Below are positions 1-7,750 of a stretch of 32,479 bases of DNA, in pieces (positions within the stretch are counted from its first letter, which is position 1; every line of letters begins with the position of its first letter). The notes beneath the pieces are model-generated. The model had not been told where the DNA came from. It worked only from the letters and a program-made list of their open reading frames with translations, and ran no database searches. This DNA comes from Arthrobacter psychrolactophilus (GTDB taxonomy: Bacteria > Actinomycetota > Actinomycetes > Actinomycetales > Micrococcaceae). Made by a program: the position numbers and the translations under genes. The stretch covers positions 1 to 32,479 of the forward strand of contig NZ_QJVC01000030.1 of the NCBI RefSeq assembly GCF_003219795.1. The letters run 5' to 3'.

Positions 1-100
1 TGCCCTCACCATCGGGGCCTCTGTGTTCTATACACGCGTTCATCTGCTGCAACAGGGTTTTGTCTTCCCCGTAACCGTAGTAACCGGCGATTCCGCACAT
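1..100 (-). CDS. asnB: Asparagine synthase (glutamine-hydrolysing), N-terminal fragment
   Basis: Only the first 33 codons lie in the window, reading leftward from the ATG at 100-98; the rest runs off the left edge. The peptide begins MCGIAGYYG and ends HRGPDGEG, which is the N-terminus of class II glutamine amidotransferases of the AsnB type. Cys2 is the nucleophile that releases ammonia from glutamine, and the HRGPDG motif is part of the glutamine pocket. A GAGGT Shine-Dalgarno on the minus strand (113-109) sits 8 nt before the ATG, which supports the start. The synthase domain is not visible, so another amidotransferase with the same N-terminal domain is possible, though RGPDG favours asparagine synthase. 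It is divergent from pdxT, where pdxS might have been expected. Confidence 0.85.
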   Translation of the reverse strand, partial: MCGIAGYYGYGEDKTLLQQMNACIEHRGPDGEG

Positions 101-218
101 ACTTACTTACCTCATCTTTAGTACGTCAGTCCTGCCGACAATGCTACTTGCTTGAGAGGCCTACGCCGCTCACCCTGTCCGGCGCGTGGAGGAACTTCTC
201 GTGTGTTAACGGTGTGAG
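101..218. promoter_or_regulatory. Divergent intergenic region between asnB-like gene and pdxT
   Basis: These 118 bp must hold the promoters of both divergent genes. The only clear element is the asnB-side Shine-Dalgarno (minus strand, 113-109). On the pdxT side GGAGG at 188-192 is 26 nt from the ATG, too far to serve it. A TAACGG hexamer at 207-212 lies exactly 6 nt before the pdxT ATG, the spacing of a leaderless -10 box, but its last base does not fit TANNNT. I see no convincing pdxS remnant. Confidence 0.4.
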
Positions 219-929
219 ATGGCGCCCATCTATGATGAAGATGTGACTTTAGACTCCACTTCAACAACTTTCAGCGGCCCCACCGTGGGCATTTTGGCCT
301 TACAAGGTGACGTGCGCGAGCACGCCAAGGCCATCGAGGACTGTGGCGCCCGCGCCGTCTCGGTACGGCGCCCCAGCGAATTAGCCACGGTTTCAGGCCT
401 GATCATCCCGGGCGGTGAATCCACCACGATCGATAAACTCAGCAGGATCTTTGGCATGCGGGAGCCGCTCCAAGAAGCCATAGCCGCGGGATTGCCTGTC
501 TATGGCAGCTGCGCGGGCATGATCATGCTCGCCAATGACATCGCCGATCCGGCCACGGATCTCTCCGGTCAGCCACAGCAAACTCTGGGCGGTCTGGATA
601 TCACGGTGCGGCGAAACGCCTTCGGACGGCAGGTGGATTCCTTTGAAACCGAGCTTGATTTTCAGGGCCTAGCCCCCGCCGGAACGCCCGAAACACCCCT
701 GCATGCGGTGTTTATTCGCGCCCCCTGGGTGGAACGTGTGGGGGAGGGAGTTCAGGTCCTTGCCGCGGTGAAGGCGCCTGACGCCGCGCAAAACGCTAGG
801 ATTGATTCAGAAGTTCGTGCCGTTGCCGTTCGCTCGCAGCATTTGCTAGCTACCTCCTTCCATCCGGAAGTGACAGGTGAACGCCGCATTCACGAACTGT
901 TTATTCGGATGATTAGAGGAGACGCGTAA
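219..929 (+). CDS. pdxT: Pyridoxal 5'-phosphate synthase glutaminase subunit PdxT
   Basis: PdxT hydrolyses glutamine and channels ammonia to PdxS, which builds pyridoxal 5'-phosphate (vitamin B6) in the cytoplasm. The 236-residue protein shows the whole class I amidotransferase set: PGGES at 64-68, nucleophile Cys98 in YGSCAGM, and His215/Glu217 in FHPEV. The first roughly 20 residues are an extra tail before the usual VGILALQGD start. ATG 219 is the only in-frame ATG upstream of this motif. It has no well-placed Shine-Dalgarno, so leaderless translation is possible. yebC follows after 2 nt, indicating an operon. PdxS, the obligate partner, is not adjacent; a divergent asnB-like gene occupies the upstream side. 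Confidence 0.95.
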   Translation: MAPIYDEDVTLDSTSTTFSGPTVGILALQGDVREHAKAIEDCGARAVSVRRPSELATVSGLIIPGGESTTIDKLSRIFGMREPLQEAIAAGLPVYGSCAGMIMLANDIADPATDLSGQPQQTLGGLDITVRRNAFGRQVDSFETELDFQGLAPAGTPETPLHAVFIRAPWVERVGEGVQVLAAVKAPDAAQNARIDSEVRAVAVRSQHLLATSFHPEVTGERRIHELFIRMIRGDA

Positions 930-931
930 CC

Positions 932-1687
932 ATGTCAGGCCACTCCAAATGGGCAACTACCAAGCACAAGAAGGCGATTCTTGATGGCCGCCGCGCAAAG
1001 TCGTTTGCCAAGCTGATCAAGACCATCGAAGTTGCTGCCCGTGGTGGCGGCGCCGATCTACAGGGTAACCCTGCTCTTGAATTGGCCGTCTCGAAGGCAA
1101 AGAAGACCTCGGTTCCGGCAGACAACATTGACCGCGCCATCAAGCGTGGCGCAGGCCTGCTCGGCGATGCCGTGGAATACCAGACCATCATGTACGAGGG
1201 CTACGGCCCCCAGGGCACCGCGATCTTGATCGAGTGCCTCACCGACAATAAGAACCGTGCCGCCTCAGAGGTTCGTCTGGCCGTGGGCCGTAACGGCGGC
1301 AACATGGGTGACCCGGGATCCGTTGCCTACATGTTTACCCGTAAGGGTGTTGTCAGCCTGCCCAAGAATGGCCTCAGCGAAGATGATCTGCTCATGGCAG
1401 TCCTCGAAGCCGGTGCCGAAGAGGTCAAGGATGAGGGTGAGAACTTCGAGATCATCTCCGAGCCTCAGGACCTTCCCGCAATTCGTGAAGCCCTGAACGA
1501 GGCAGGCATTGAGTACGACAGTGATGAGGCTGCCTTCGTGCCGTCCATGAAGGTCGAACTCGATGTGGAAAACGCTCGTAAGTTCATGAAGCTCTACGAC
1601 GCTTTGGAAGATCTGGACGACGTTCAGAACATCTACTCCAGCGCCGATATGAGCGCCGAGGTTCTTGCCGCTCTTGAAGAGGACTAA
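932..1687 (+). CDS. yebC: YebC/TACO1-family protein (regulator or translation factor)
   Basis: A 251-residue cytoplasmic protein with the full YebC/PmpR/TACO1 signature: it opens [14 protein letters not shown], continues with [18 protein letters not shown], and carries the [11 protein letters not shown] and EGYGPQG motifs. Family members have been described as DNA-binding regulators and, more recently, as factors that help ribosomes through difficult sequences; the sequence cannot decide between these. GAGGAG at 916-921 lies 10 nt before the ATG. The gene starts 2 nt after pdxT and is followed by ruvC in the same frame with only TAA GAA between them, so transcription and probably translation are coupled. 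The yebC-ruvC-ruvA-ruvB order is widely conserved in actinobacteria. Confidence 0.95.
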   Translation: MSGHSKWATTKHKKAILDGRRAKSFAKLIKTIEVAARGGGADLQGNPALELAVSKAKKTSVPADNIDRAIKRGAGLLGDAVEYQTIMYEGYGPQGTAILIECLTDNKNRAASEVRLAVGRNGGNMGDPGSVAYMFTRKGVVSLPKNGLSEDDLLMAVLEAGAEEVKDEGENFEIISEPQDLPAIREALNEAGIEYDSDEAAFVPSMKVELDVENARKFMKLYDALEDLDDVQNIYSSADMSAEVLAALEED

Positions 1688-1690
1688 GAA

Positions 1691-2278
1691 CTGCGTGTTT
1701 TAGGTGTTGACCCGGGCTTGACCCGGTGCGGGTTGGGCGTCGTCGACGTCGCCGCCAACCGCACGGCCACCCTCGTAGGTGTGGGCGTGGTGGGCAGCTC
1801 GCATGAATTGACGCTCGACGCCCGGCTGCTGGTCATCGCGGAAGCGATTGACCAGTGGCTGGACGCGTTTAAACCGGAAGTTTTAGCCATCGAGCGTGTC
1901 TTTGCCCAGACCAACGTGAGCACCGTCATGGGTGTTGCCCAGGTCTCCGGGGTGGTCATGGTGGCCGCGGCCCGTCGCGGCATTCCCGTCGCGATGCACA
2001 CCCCGTCGGAGGTCAAGGCCGCAGTAACGGGCAATGGGCGGGCCGACAAGACGCTCGTCACGGCCATGGTCACCCGTCTCTTGCGACTCTCCGAGCCGCC
2101 ACGACCGGCCGATGCCGCCGACGCTTTGGCGCTGGCGATTGCTCACGCCTGGCGCAGCGGAAATTCCTTCTCTAAAGATCCGCAAGGCCCGACGGCGGCA
2201 CAAAAGTTATGGCGCGAGGCTGAAACTAAGTCCAAGGTCAAGAAAAACAAAGAAAAACCAGCTCCTAAGTGGAACTAG
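1691..2278 (+). CDS. ruvC: Holliday junction resolvase RuvC, apparent CTG start
   Basis: RuvC is the dimeric endonuclease that cuts Holliday junctions bound by RuvAB. Counting from CTG 1691, the protein is 195 residues and the four acidic catalytic positions appear as Asp7 ([11 protein letters not shown]), Glu68 (LAIERVF), Asp141 and Asp144 ([10 protein letters not shown]). In this frame TAA at 1685-1687, the yebC stop, blocks anything further upstream. The only other start is TTG 1718, which would remove Asp7 and the first beta strand. The CTG aligns with the usual MRVLGVDPG start, and AGAGGA at 1678-1683 lies 7 nt before it. CTG initiation is therefore inferred; a sequencing error in a GTG or TTG is the alternative. 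The C-terminal tail is lysine-rich. Confidence 0.93.
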   Translation: MRVLGVDPGLTRCGLGVVDVAANRTATLVGVGVVGSSHELTLDARLLVIAEAIDQWLDAFKPEVLAIERVFAQTNVSTVMGVAQVSGVVMVAAARRGIPVAMHTPSEVKAAVTGNGRADKTLVTAMVTRLLRLSEPPRPADAADALALAIAHAWRSGNSFSKDPQGPTAAQKLWREAETKSKVKKNKEKPAPKWN

Positions 2279-2282
2279 TTGC

Positions 2283-2298
2283 TCGTAAGTATGTTCGA
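2283..2298. promoter_or_regulatory. LexA-like SOS box upstream of ruvA
   Basis: The 16-mer TCGTAAGTATGTTCGA resembles the actinobacterial/Bacillus SOS operator TCGAAC-N4-GTTCGA. The right half matches perfectly and the left half matches 4 of 6. It lies 5 nt after the ruvC stop and 57 nt before the ruvA ATG. A TTGCTC (2279-2284) and a TACACT (2299-2304) flank it and could be a promoter with a short 14-bp spacer, in which case bound LexA would block transcription of ruvAB. Presence is read from sequence; binding is inferred. Confidence 0.55.
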
Positions 2299-2354
2299 TA
2301 CACTTAAGGTCTATTGAGTTCTCCATTCGTCAGCTTTTGTCAGGAGCAGTTGTC

Positions 2355-2987
2355 ATGATCAGTTTTGTCCGCGGTCCGGTTGCCGCGCTTTCCCTCGCCC
2401 AGGCCGTCATTGACGTCAATGGGGTCGGGATGCTGGTTCATGCCACCCCCAAAACCCTAGGGAACTTGCGGTTGGGGGAGGAAGCCACGCTGACCACCGC
2501 CATGATTGTCCGCGAGGACTCCATGACCCTCTTTGGCTTTGCCGACGAGGATGAGCGAGAAATCTTTGACACTCTGCTGACGGTCAGCGGCATTGGGCCG
2601 CGTCTGGCCCTGGCCATCCTTTCCATGCTGGAACCTGAGAGTATCCGTGTGGGCGTCGCCAATGCCGACGGCAAGGTCTTCACCAAGGTTCCCGGCGTGG
2701 GGCCGAAGGTGGCCGGCAGAATTGTTTTGGAACTCAAGGGCAAACTCAAACCCACAGGCGTCGCCACCTCGGCCGCTCCCGCCGTCGTCGAGGCTATGGC
2801 ATGGAAGGATCAGGTGGTGGCCGCCATGACAAGTCTGGGATGGAACGAGCGCGATGCCTTAAAGGCCATCGACGCCGCCGTCGCCGCGGACCCCGAGCTG
2901 GCGGAGGGTGCGAATGTGCCCGCCGTACTGCGAGCCACGCTGCGCTGGCTGGGTCAGGACAACACCCGCGCCAAGGTGGGCCGCTAA
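2355..2987 (+). CDS. ruvA: Holliday junction branch migration protein RuvA
   Basis: RuvA binds the four-way junction as a tetramer and loads the RuvB motors. The 210-residue protein shows the OB-fold N-terminus (MISFVRGPVAAL), two helix-hairpin-helix motifs (SGIGPRLAL at 78-86 and VPGVGPKVA at 112-120) and the flexible C-terminal domain III that contacts RuvB (about 160-205). A TTG at 2337 would add six residues, but AGGAG at 2342-2346 lies 8 nt before ATG 2355 and the family start motif begins there, so 2355 is chosen. The 76-nt gap after ruvC contains a LexA-like box, suggesting that ruvAB can be induced separately from ruvC under DNA damage. ruvB follows after 3 nt. Confidence 0.96.
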   Translation: MISFVRGPVAALSLAQAVIDVNGVGMLVHATPKTLGNLRLGEEATLTTAMIVREDSMTLFGFADEDEREIFDTLLTVSGIGPRLALAILSMLEPESIRVGVANADGKVFTKVPGVGPKVAGRIVLELKGKLKPTGVATSAAPAVVEAMAWKDQVVAAMTSLGWNERDALKAIDAAVAADPELAEGANVPAVLRATLRWLGQDNTRAKVGR

Positions 2988-2990
2988 GTC

Positions 2991-4106
2991 ATGGCTGGAC
3001 TCAACGATCCCATTCCGCTTCTTCCCGGGCAGCTCAGCATCGCCGGGGAGGGCGCCGCGAGCCGCGGGCCAGGCGAACTGGTGGCTCCCGCCGTCGAGCC
3101 TGAGGAACGTGAGCTTGAGGCGGCGCTGCGGCCCAAGAACCTCGATGACTTTGTGGGCCAGGAACGGGTCCGGAAACAACTTTCGCTCGTCCTGGCGGCC
3201 TCAAAGATTCGTGGCCGCAGCGCCGATCATGTGCTGATGTCGGGCCCTCCCGGCCTGGGCAAGACCACGCTGGCCATGATCGTCGCCGCCGAGATGAACG
3301 CGCCGTTGCGCATCAGCTCCGGTCCGGCCATTCAGCATGCCGGCGATTTGGCCGCCATCCTTTCCTCCCTGACCGAGGGTGAGGTCTTGTTCCTGGACGA
3401 GATTCACCGCATGTCCCGGCCCGCCGAGGAAATGCTGTACATGGCCATGGAAGATTTCCGGGTCGATATCATCGTGGGCAAGGGCGCAGGCGCTACCGCT
3501 ATCCCGTTGGAATTGCCGTCCTTCACACTCGTGGGTGCCACGACGCGTGCCGGACTATTGCCGGGACCCCTGCGTGATCGCTTTGGCTTCACGGGACACC
3601 TGGAATTTTACTCCGTCGCGGAGTTGGAACTCGTCCTGCGTCGCTCGGCGGGCATGCTAGACCTCAAGCTCACAAGTGCTGGCTTCTCCGAGATTGCCGG
3701 TCGCTCCCGTGGCACACCCCGTATTGCCAACCGGCTGTTGCGGCGAGTGCGTGACTGGGCCCTCGTTCACGGCATTGAAACCATCGACGCGCGTTCTGCA
3801 TCGGCGGCCCTGGATATGTATGAGGTGGATGTCAGGGGGCTCGATCGCCTCGACCGTTCCGTGCTGGAAGCGCTCGTGAACAAGTTCAACGGTGGCCCCG
3901 TCGGCTTGTCCACCCTGGCCATCGCCGTGGGCGAGGAGAGCGAAACCGTCGAAACTGTGGCGGAGCCTTTCCTTGTTCGAGAAGGTCTCCTAGGACGTAC
4001 CCCACGGGGCCGTATTGCCTTGCCTGCCGCCTGGGAACATCTGGGCCTGCGGATGCCAGGAAATGCCGTGGCTGCCGCGATGCTGCCCATCGATGAGGAT
4101 ATTTAG
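2991..4106 (+). CDS. ruvB: Holliday junction DNA helicase RuvB
   Basis: RuvB is the hexameric AAA+ motor that drives branch migration. In 371 residues it shows Walker A GPPGLGKT (85-92), Walker B LFLDEIH (133-139), sensor 1 VGATTR (181-186), the GPLRDRFGF segment (192-200) and a C-terminal winged-helix domain (about 290-355). The first 45 residues are a low-conservation extension before [11 protein letters not shown], which makes it slightly longer than many RuvB proteins. AAGGTGG at 2972-2978 overlaps the end of ruvA and is 12 nt from the ATG, so coupling to ruvA translation is likely. It is the last of the ruv genes; a 129-bp gap follows before yajC. Confidence 0.97.
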   Translation: MAGLNDPIPLLPGQLSIAGEGAASRGPGELVAPAVEPEERELEAALRPKNLDDFVGQERVRKQLSLVLAASKIRGRSADHVLMSGPPGLGKTTLAMIVAAEMNAPLRISSGPAIQHAGDLAAILSSLTEGEVLFLDEIHRMSRPAEEMLYMAMEDFRVDIIVGKGAGATAIPLELPSFTLVGATTRAGLLPGPLRDRFGFTGHLEFYSVAELELVLRRSAGMLDLKLTSAGFSEIAGRSRGTPRIANRLLRRVRDWALVHGIETIDARSASAALDMYEVDVRGLDRLDRSVLEALVNKFNGGPVGLSTLAIAVGEESETVETVAEPFLVREGLLGRTPRGRIALPAAWEHLGLRMPGNAVAAAMLPIDEDI

Positions 4107-4235
4107 TTTCCCAAGAGGGGCTAAATTCCGGTTCCCGGGCTACACCTTGTGTATTTATGCTCGTTTATGAGCGGTTTCCCACCAAGTCACCAGTTTTACC
4201 CTTTAGACTGATATGACGTCCGGCACGTTCGCTGC
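4107..4235 (+). promoter_or_regulatory. Intergenic region ruvB-yajC with candidate -10 box
   Basis: The 129-bp gap holds two small dyads: TACAC-CTT-GTGTA (4141-4153) and GCTC-N6-GAGC (4159-4172). TAGACT at 4204-4209 fits the actinobacterial TANNNT -10 element and would place the transcript start near 4216. No convincing -35 box is seen and neither dyad is followed by a T run, so there is no clear terminator for ruvB. yajC-secD-secF may therefore have its own promoter while still receiving readthrough. Confidence 0.35.
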
Positions 4236-4712
4236 GTGTTTGGTCCCACTTTTTCCTTAACGAATGGATTTTTCGCTGTGCTCCCCAGCAGTATTTTGGC
4301 CGCAGACCCCGCCGCACAGGCCGGTCTCTTGAGCCCCATGAACCTTCTCTTGTTCGCTATGTTTGCGCTCCTGATCTTCATGATGGTGCGCAAGCAGAAG
4401 AAGACCAAGGCTGCAGCAGAAGAGCAGCGCGCCAAGCTGGCTCCCGGCGTTGAGATGATGACAAACTTCGGCTTGTTTGGCAAGGTCATCTCCATCGATG
4501 AGGCGGAGAACAAGATCGTTCTGGAAATCTCACCCGGCACCACCGCTACGGTTCACCGCCAGACGGTTGCGAAGATCATCGCTCCTGAAGAAGTAACCGC
4601 CGTTGTGCCTGACGATGCTTCCTCACTGACCCTGGGCAAGAACGAGCAGGCCGAGGAAACCCCTGAGGAATCCATCGAGCGCTTGAACAACGAAAACAAC
4701 AAAGACAACTAG
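4236..4712 (+). CDS. yajC: Preprotein translocase accessory subunit YajC
   Basis: YajC is the small membrane partner of SecDF in the Sec translocon. The protein has one transmembrane segment (about residues 36-51, followed by VRKQKK) and the cytoplasmic YajC domain with the motif APGVEMMTNFGLFGKV and the ISPGTTATVHRQTV segment; the tail is acidic. The start is uncertain. GTG 4236 gives the longest form, 158 residues, with no Shine-Dalgarno. GTG 4278 gives 144 residues, nearer the family norm, with only a weak TGGA 9 nt upstream. ATG 4338 would begin at the membrane segment itself. The yajC-secD-secF order confirms the assignment. A long hairpin lies between this gene and secD. Confidence 0.88.
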   Translation: MFGPTFSLTNGFFAVLPSSILAADPAAQAGLLSPMNLLLFAMFALLIFMMVRKQKKTKAAAEEQRAKLAPGVEMMTNFGLFGKVISIDEAENKIVLEISPGTTATVHRQTVAKIIAPEEVTAVVPDDASSLTLGKNEQAEETPEESIERLNNENNKDN

Positions 4713-4729
4713 CCTTATCCGGGTTGGCG

Positions 4730-4765
4730 GCTGCTGTGCCTGACGAAGCGTCATGGCACAGCAGC
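4730..4765 (+). other. Long hairpin between yajC and secD
   Basis: GCTGCTGTGCC (4730-4740) pairs perfectly with GGCACAGCAGC (4755-4765), and the interior TGACG-AAG-CGTCA pairs again, leaving one unpaired T. The result is a nearly continuous 16-bp stem with a 3-nt loop. No T run follows, so a standard intrinsic terminator is unlikely. An RNA-processing or stability element that sets the YajC to SecDF ratio is one possibility. Confidence 0.7.
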
Positions 4766-4809
4766 ATTGCCATGTTCTCATTACCCGTGACCAATAGAAG
4801 GATCCCTTG

Positions 4810-6579
4810 ATGGCACGAACCGGTCCGACGTCCACAGCTCGCAGAACTCTTCTGTGGCTTGCGGCGATCATCATTGCATGCACCTTGGCTGTAGGTGGCG
4901 GCGTTCTCGCCGGGGCCACCACATGGGCGCCAAAACTTGGTCTAGACCTTGAGGGTGGCACCCAGATGATTCTGGCGCCAAAGGTCGAGGGCGCAGGTAA
5001 TATCACCAGCGAGCAGCTCGACCAGGCTGTCTCGATCATTCGTCAGCGTGTTGATGGTTCGGGTGTCTCCGAGGCGCAGATTTCCACCGAGGGTGGTCGC
5101 AACGTTGTTGTGAGCATGCCGGGCAAGCCCACGGATGAAGAACGCGATCTCATTAAGGCTTCGGCCAACATGAGCTTCCGCCCCGTCATTGCCACGACCG
5201 GAGTTGCCTCCGGCGCTGTGGCCGAGGCCGACCGTACCGCCGAGGCAAATCTGCCCGTGCCCACGGCCGCACCTGTCGATGCCAGCGATATCAACTGGGT
5301 TGATGCGGCGCTGTTCAAGGAGTTCGAAGCCACAAGCTGCATTGCTCCTTTGACGGATCGCCCCACCACCTCGGATCCGGCCAAGCCGATCGTGAGCTGT
5401 GAGCCTGAAACCGGCGTCAAGTACATCCTGGGCCCGGTAGAAATCCCCGGTAAGTGGATCAAGAACGCCACGTACGGTCTTGCTGCTGGCGCTAACGGCG
5501 CCACGACCAACCAGTGGTCGGTCAACCTGACGTTGGAAAAGCCCGAAGGTGCCGACGCCTTCAAGGCAGTCACGCAGCGCTTGAACTCCAAGTACCTGAT
5601 TAACGCGAACGATCCGCAGGCGCGCTTTGCGATTGTGCTGGACGACAGCGTCATCTCGGCACCGTCCTCCATGGCAGTCATCACCGATGGTCAGTCCTCC
5701 ATTACGGGACAGTTCACCGAGGCCAGCGCCAAGTCCCTCGCGGATAAGCTGAAGTTCGGTTCCTTGCCCATCAGCTTCGAAATTCAAAGTGAAGTGCAGA
5801 TTTCGGCGACCCTTGGTTTGCAGCAGCTGGAAATGGGTCTGTTGGCCGGTTTGATCGGTCTGCTGCTCGTGGTCGTGTACTCACTGTTCCAGTACCGCGC
5901 CTTGGGTATCGTGACGATTCTCTCGCTCGTGATTGCCGGTGTGTTGACCTACCTCGCCATTGTGTTGCTGGGCTGGGCCGAAAACTACCGCCTCTCACTG
6001 GCCGGTGTGGCCGGTATTATCGTGGCCATCGGTCAGACAGCAGACTCCTTCATCGTGTACTTCGAACGTGTCAGGGATGAATTGCGTGACGGTCGTGGAC
6101 TTGTCGCCGCCGTTGAAAATGGTTGGGGCCGCGCCAAGCGCACCATCCTGGCGTCCAAGGCCGTCAATATCCTGGCCTCCCTGGTGCTGTACTTTGTCTC
6201 CGTGGGTAGCGTCAAGGGTTTCGCCTTCACCCTCGGTCTGACGGCCGTCGCCGACCTCATCGTGGTCTTCATGTTCACACACCCCACCTTGCAGCTGCTG
6301 GCACGCACCAAGTTCTTTGGTGAGGGTCACGCCTTCTCGGGCCTGGATCCCAAGCAGCTCGGCGCCATTCCGCTTTACCGCGGCGCCGGTCGCCTCCGCA
6401 CCCAGCAGGAAACCCTGGAGGTTGTCAAGGGCAAGAACGCCCGCGCCGCCGGTGAAGCCGAACGTCGCCAGACCATCGCCGAACGGCGTCTGGCCGCCAA
6501 GGAAAGCCAAATGGCAGGCACCTCCGCTGCCAAGGCGGCACAGCCCGAGTCCAGCGACGACTCCAAGGAGAACAACTAA
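4810..6579 (+). CDS. secD: Protein translocase subunit SecD
   Basis: SecD with SecF forms the RND-type, proton-motive-force-driven complex that helps pull proteins through SecYEG. The 589-residue protein has an N-terminal membrane segment (about 13-34), the D1 motif GLDLEGG (44-50), a large external P1 domain (about 55-330) and a block of five transmembrane helices (about 340-510). The tail is charged (AERRQTIAERRLAAKE). A TTG at 4807 directly precedes the ATG; GAAGGA at 4797-4802 is 7 nt from ATG 4810, so the ATG is chosen. The P1 region has an alanine/threonine-rich insert near residues 130-160, a variable part of actinobacterial SecD. Its stop overlaps the secF start (TAATG). Confidence 0.96.
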   Translation: MARTGPTSTARRTLLWLAAIIIACTLAVGGGVLAGATTWAPKLGLDLEGGTQMILAPKVEGAGNITSEQLDQAVSIIRQRVDGSGVSEAQISTEGGRNVVVSMPGKPTDEERDLIKASANMSFRPVIATTGVASGAVAEADRTAEANLPVPTAAPVDASDINWVDAALFKEFEATSCIAPLTDRPTTSDPAKPIVSCEPETGVKYILGPVEIPGKWIKNATYGLAAGANGATTNQWSVNLTLEKPEGADAFKAVTQRLNSKYLINANDPQARFAIVLDDSVISAPSSMAVITDGQSSITGQFTEASAKSLADKLKFGSLPISFEIQSEVQISATLGLQQLEMGLLAGLIGLLLVVVYSLFQYRALGIVTILSLVIAGVLTYLAIVLLGWAENYRLSLAGVAGIIVAIGQTADSFIVYFERVRDELRDGRGLVAAVENGWGRAKRTILASKAVNILASLVLYFVSVGSVKGFAFTLGLTAVADLIVVFMFTHPTLQLLARTKFFGEGHAFSGLDPKQLGAIPLYRGAGRLRTQQETLEVVKGKNARAAGEAERRQTIAERRLAAKESQMAGTSAAKAAQPESSDDSKENN

Positions 6580-7583
6580 TGAAGAGTTTCGCCACTTTCG
6601 GCAACGAGCTGTACACCGGGGAACGCTCCTACGAGTTCGTCGGAAAACGTAAGGTATGGTTCGGTATCATGGGCATTCTGGTGCTCCTTTCCATTCTGTT
6701 CCCCCTCCTCGGCGGCGGGTTTAACTTCGGTATTGACTTCCGAGGCGGTTCCCAGTTCACCATCTCCGATGTTGCCCACAAGGACGTTTCTATCGGCGAA
6801 AAGGCCGTAGAGGCTGCCGCACCGGGAACCGTCGCCGTGGTGACCAACATTGCCGGCATGACGATGCAGGTTCAGACGGATAGGCTCAGCGACAACGACA
6901 CCCTCAAGGTCAAAGATGCGCTGAAGGAAGCCTATGGCGTCACGGAAGACCACATCACCTCCACCTACGTGGGCCCCAGCTGGGGACAGGATGTCTCACG
7001 CCAGGCCATCATCGGTTTCATCGTGTTCGTCTTGCTGGCCACCGTCTTGATGGCCTTGTACTTTAGAACCTGGCGCATGTCGATCGCTGCCGTGGTGGGT
7101 CTTTTGGTTGTCATGGTGGTGACGGCGGGAGTCTACGGTGCCTCGAACTTTGAGGTCACGCCGTCGGCCATTATCGGCTTCCTGACGATTCTGAGCTATT
7201 CCCTCTATGACACCGTGGTGGTCTTTGACAAGATCCGAGAAAACACCGCAGACATCACCAAGTCAACGCGACGGACCTTTGCCGAAGAGGTGAACCTCGC
7301 CGTCAACCAGACGCTCGTGCGGTCCATCAACACCATGATGGTCGCCGTGCTGCCCGTGGGCTCGATTTTGTTCATCGGTGCCCTGCTTCTCGGTGCAGGA
7401 ACCCTGCGCGATTTGTCCTTGGCCTTGTTCATCGGCATCATCGTCAGCACCTTCTCCACCATCTTCGTTGCAGCCCCCTTGTATTCCTGGCTGCGCGAAC
7501 GTGAACCGGAGCTTGCAGCGCAGGCCAAGAAGGTTCGTCAGCACCGTGCAACGGCTGCTGCTGCGACGGCCGACGCCGTTTAG
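6579..7583 (+). CDS. secF: Protein translocase subunit SecF
   Basis: SecF is the second half of the SecDF export motor. The 334-residue protein has a first membrane helix (about 27-46), the family motif GIDFRGG (51-57), an external P4 domain and five further helices, including the segment beginning FLTILSYSLYDTVVVFDKIREN typical of SecF. AAGGAG at 6565-6570 lies 8 nt before ATG 6579, and the start overlaps the secD TAA by one base, so translation is coupled. A strong intrinsic terminator follows at 7618-7657, closing the operon that may have begun at pdxT. Confidence 0.96.
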   Translation: MKSFATFGNELYTGERSYEFVGKRKVWFGIMGILVLLSILFPLLGGGFNFGIDFRGGSQFTISDVAHKDVSIGEKAVEAAAPGTVAVVTNIAGMTMQVQTDRLSDNDTLKVKDALKEAYGVTEDHITSTYVGPSWGQDVSRQAIIGFIVFVLLATVLMALYFRTWRMSIAAVVGLLVVMVVTAGVYGASNFEVTPSAIIGFLTILSYSLYDTVVVFDKIRENTADITKSTRRTFAEEVNLAVNQTLVRSINTMMVAVLPVGSILFIGALLLGAGTLRDLSLALFIGIIVSTFSTIFVAAPLYSWLREREPELAAQAKKVRQHRATAAAATADAV

Positions 7584-7617
7584 CACCACCGCTTTTCCCT
7601 CGCCATAACTGGCCGGA

Positions 7618-7657
7618 AGCCGGGATCGAAAGTAATGCTTTCAATCCCGGCTTTCTT
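7618..7657 (+). terminator. Intrinsic terminator after secF
   Basis: AGCCGGGAT (7618-7626) pairs with ATCCCGGCT (7644-7652), and an inner GAAAG/CTTTC pair (7628-7632 with 7638-7642) extends the stem. TTCTT follows directly. It separates the export genes from rel. Confidence 0.85.
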
Positions 7658-7684
7658 TTGGTCAAAAACGCTCGCAACGCACCT

Positions 7685-7690
7685 TAGACT
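7685..7690 (+). promoter_or_regulatory. -10 box for a leaderless transcript upstream of rel
   Basis: TAGACT fits the actinobacterial -10 consensus TANNNT and lies exactly 6 nt before ATG 7697, so the transcript would start at or next to that ATG. The -35 region is weak: TTGGTC at 7658-7663 is 21 bp away. The same hexamer occurs upstream of yajC. Confidence 0.5.
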
Positions 7691-7696
7691 GGACTA

Positions 7697-7750
7697 ATGC
7701 CCCGCACAGGGGGCGCATGGTGCAAGTGCGTGAGGGAGGCAATGCGTTGA
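7697..7750 (+). CDS. Putative leaderless upstream ORF of rel (17 codons)
   Basis: ATG 7697 opens an ORF encoding MPRTGGAWCKCVREAMR, ending with TGA at 7748-7750. That stop overlaps the rel TTG start (7747-7749) as TTGA. The ATG is 6 nt after a TAGACT -10 box, so it could be translated without a leader. The rel Shine-Dalgarno GGGAGG (7734-7739) lies inside the ORF. Ribosomes finishing the peptide would be placed on the rel start, giving coupling. A Trp codon and two Cys codons (TGG TGC AAG TGC) stand in the middle and could sense charged-tRNA supply. This is inference from layout; chance occurrence of a short ORF cannot be excluded. Confidence 0.45.
   Translation: MPRTGGAWCKCVREAMR

Noticed and set aside
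4213-4260. Short ORF before yajC (ATG 4213 to TAA 4260) as a leaderless upstream ORF
   Set aside because: The ATG is only 3 nt after the TAGACT box, so the transcript would probably start inside or after it.
7717-7746. ATG 7717 as the start of rel
   Set aside because: Its AGGGGG is only 3 nt away, whereas TTG 7747 has GGGAGG at 7 nt; the extra ten residues are not family-like.
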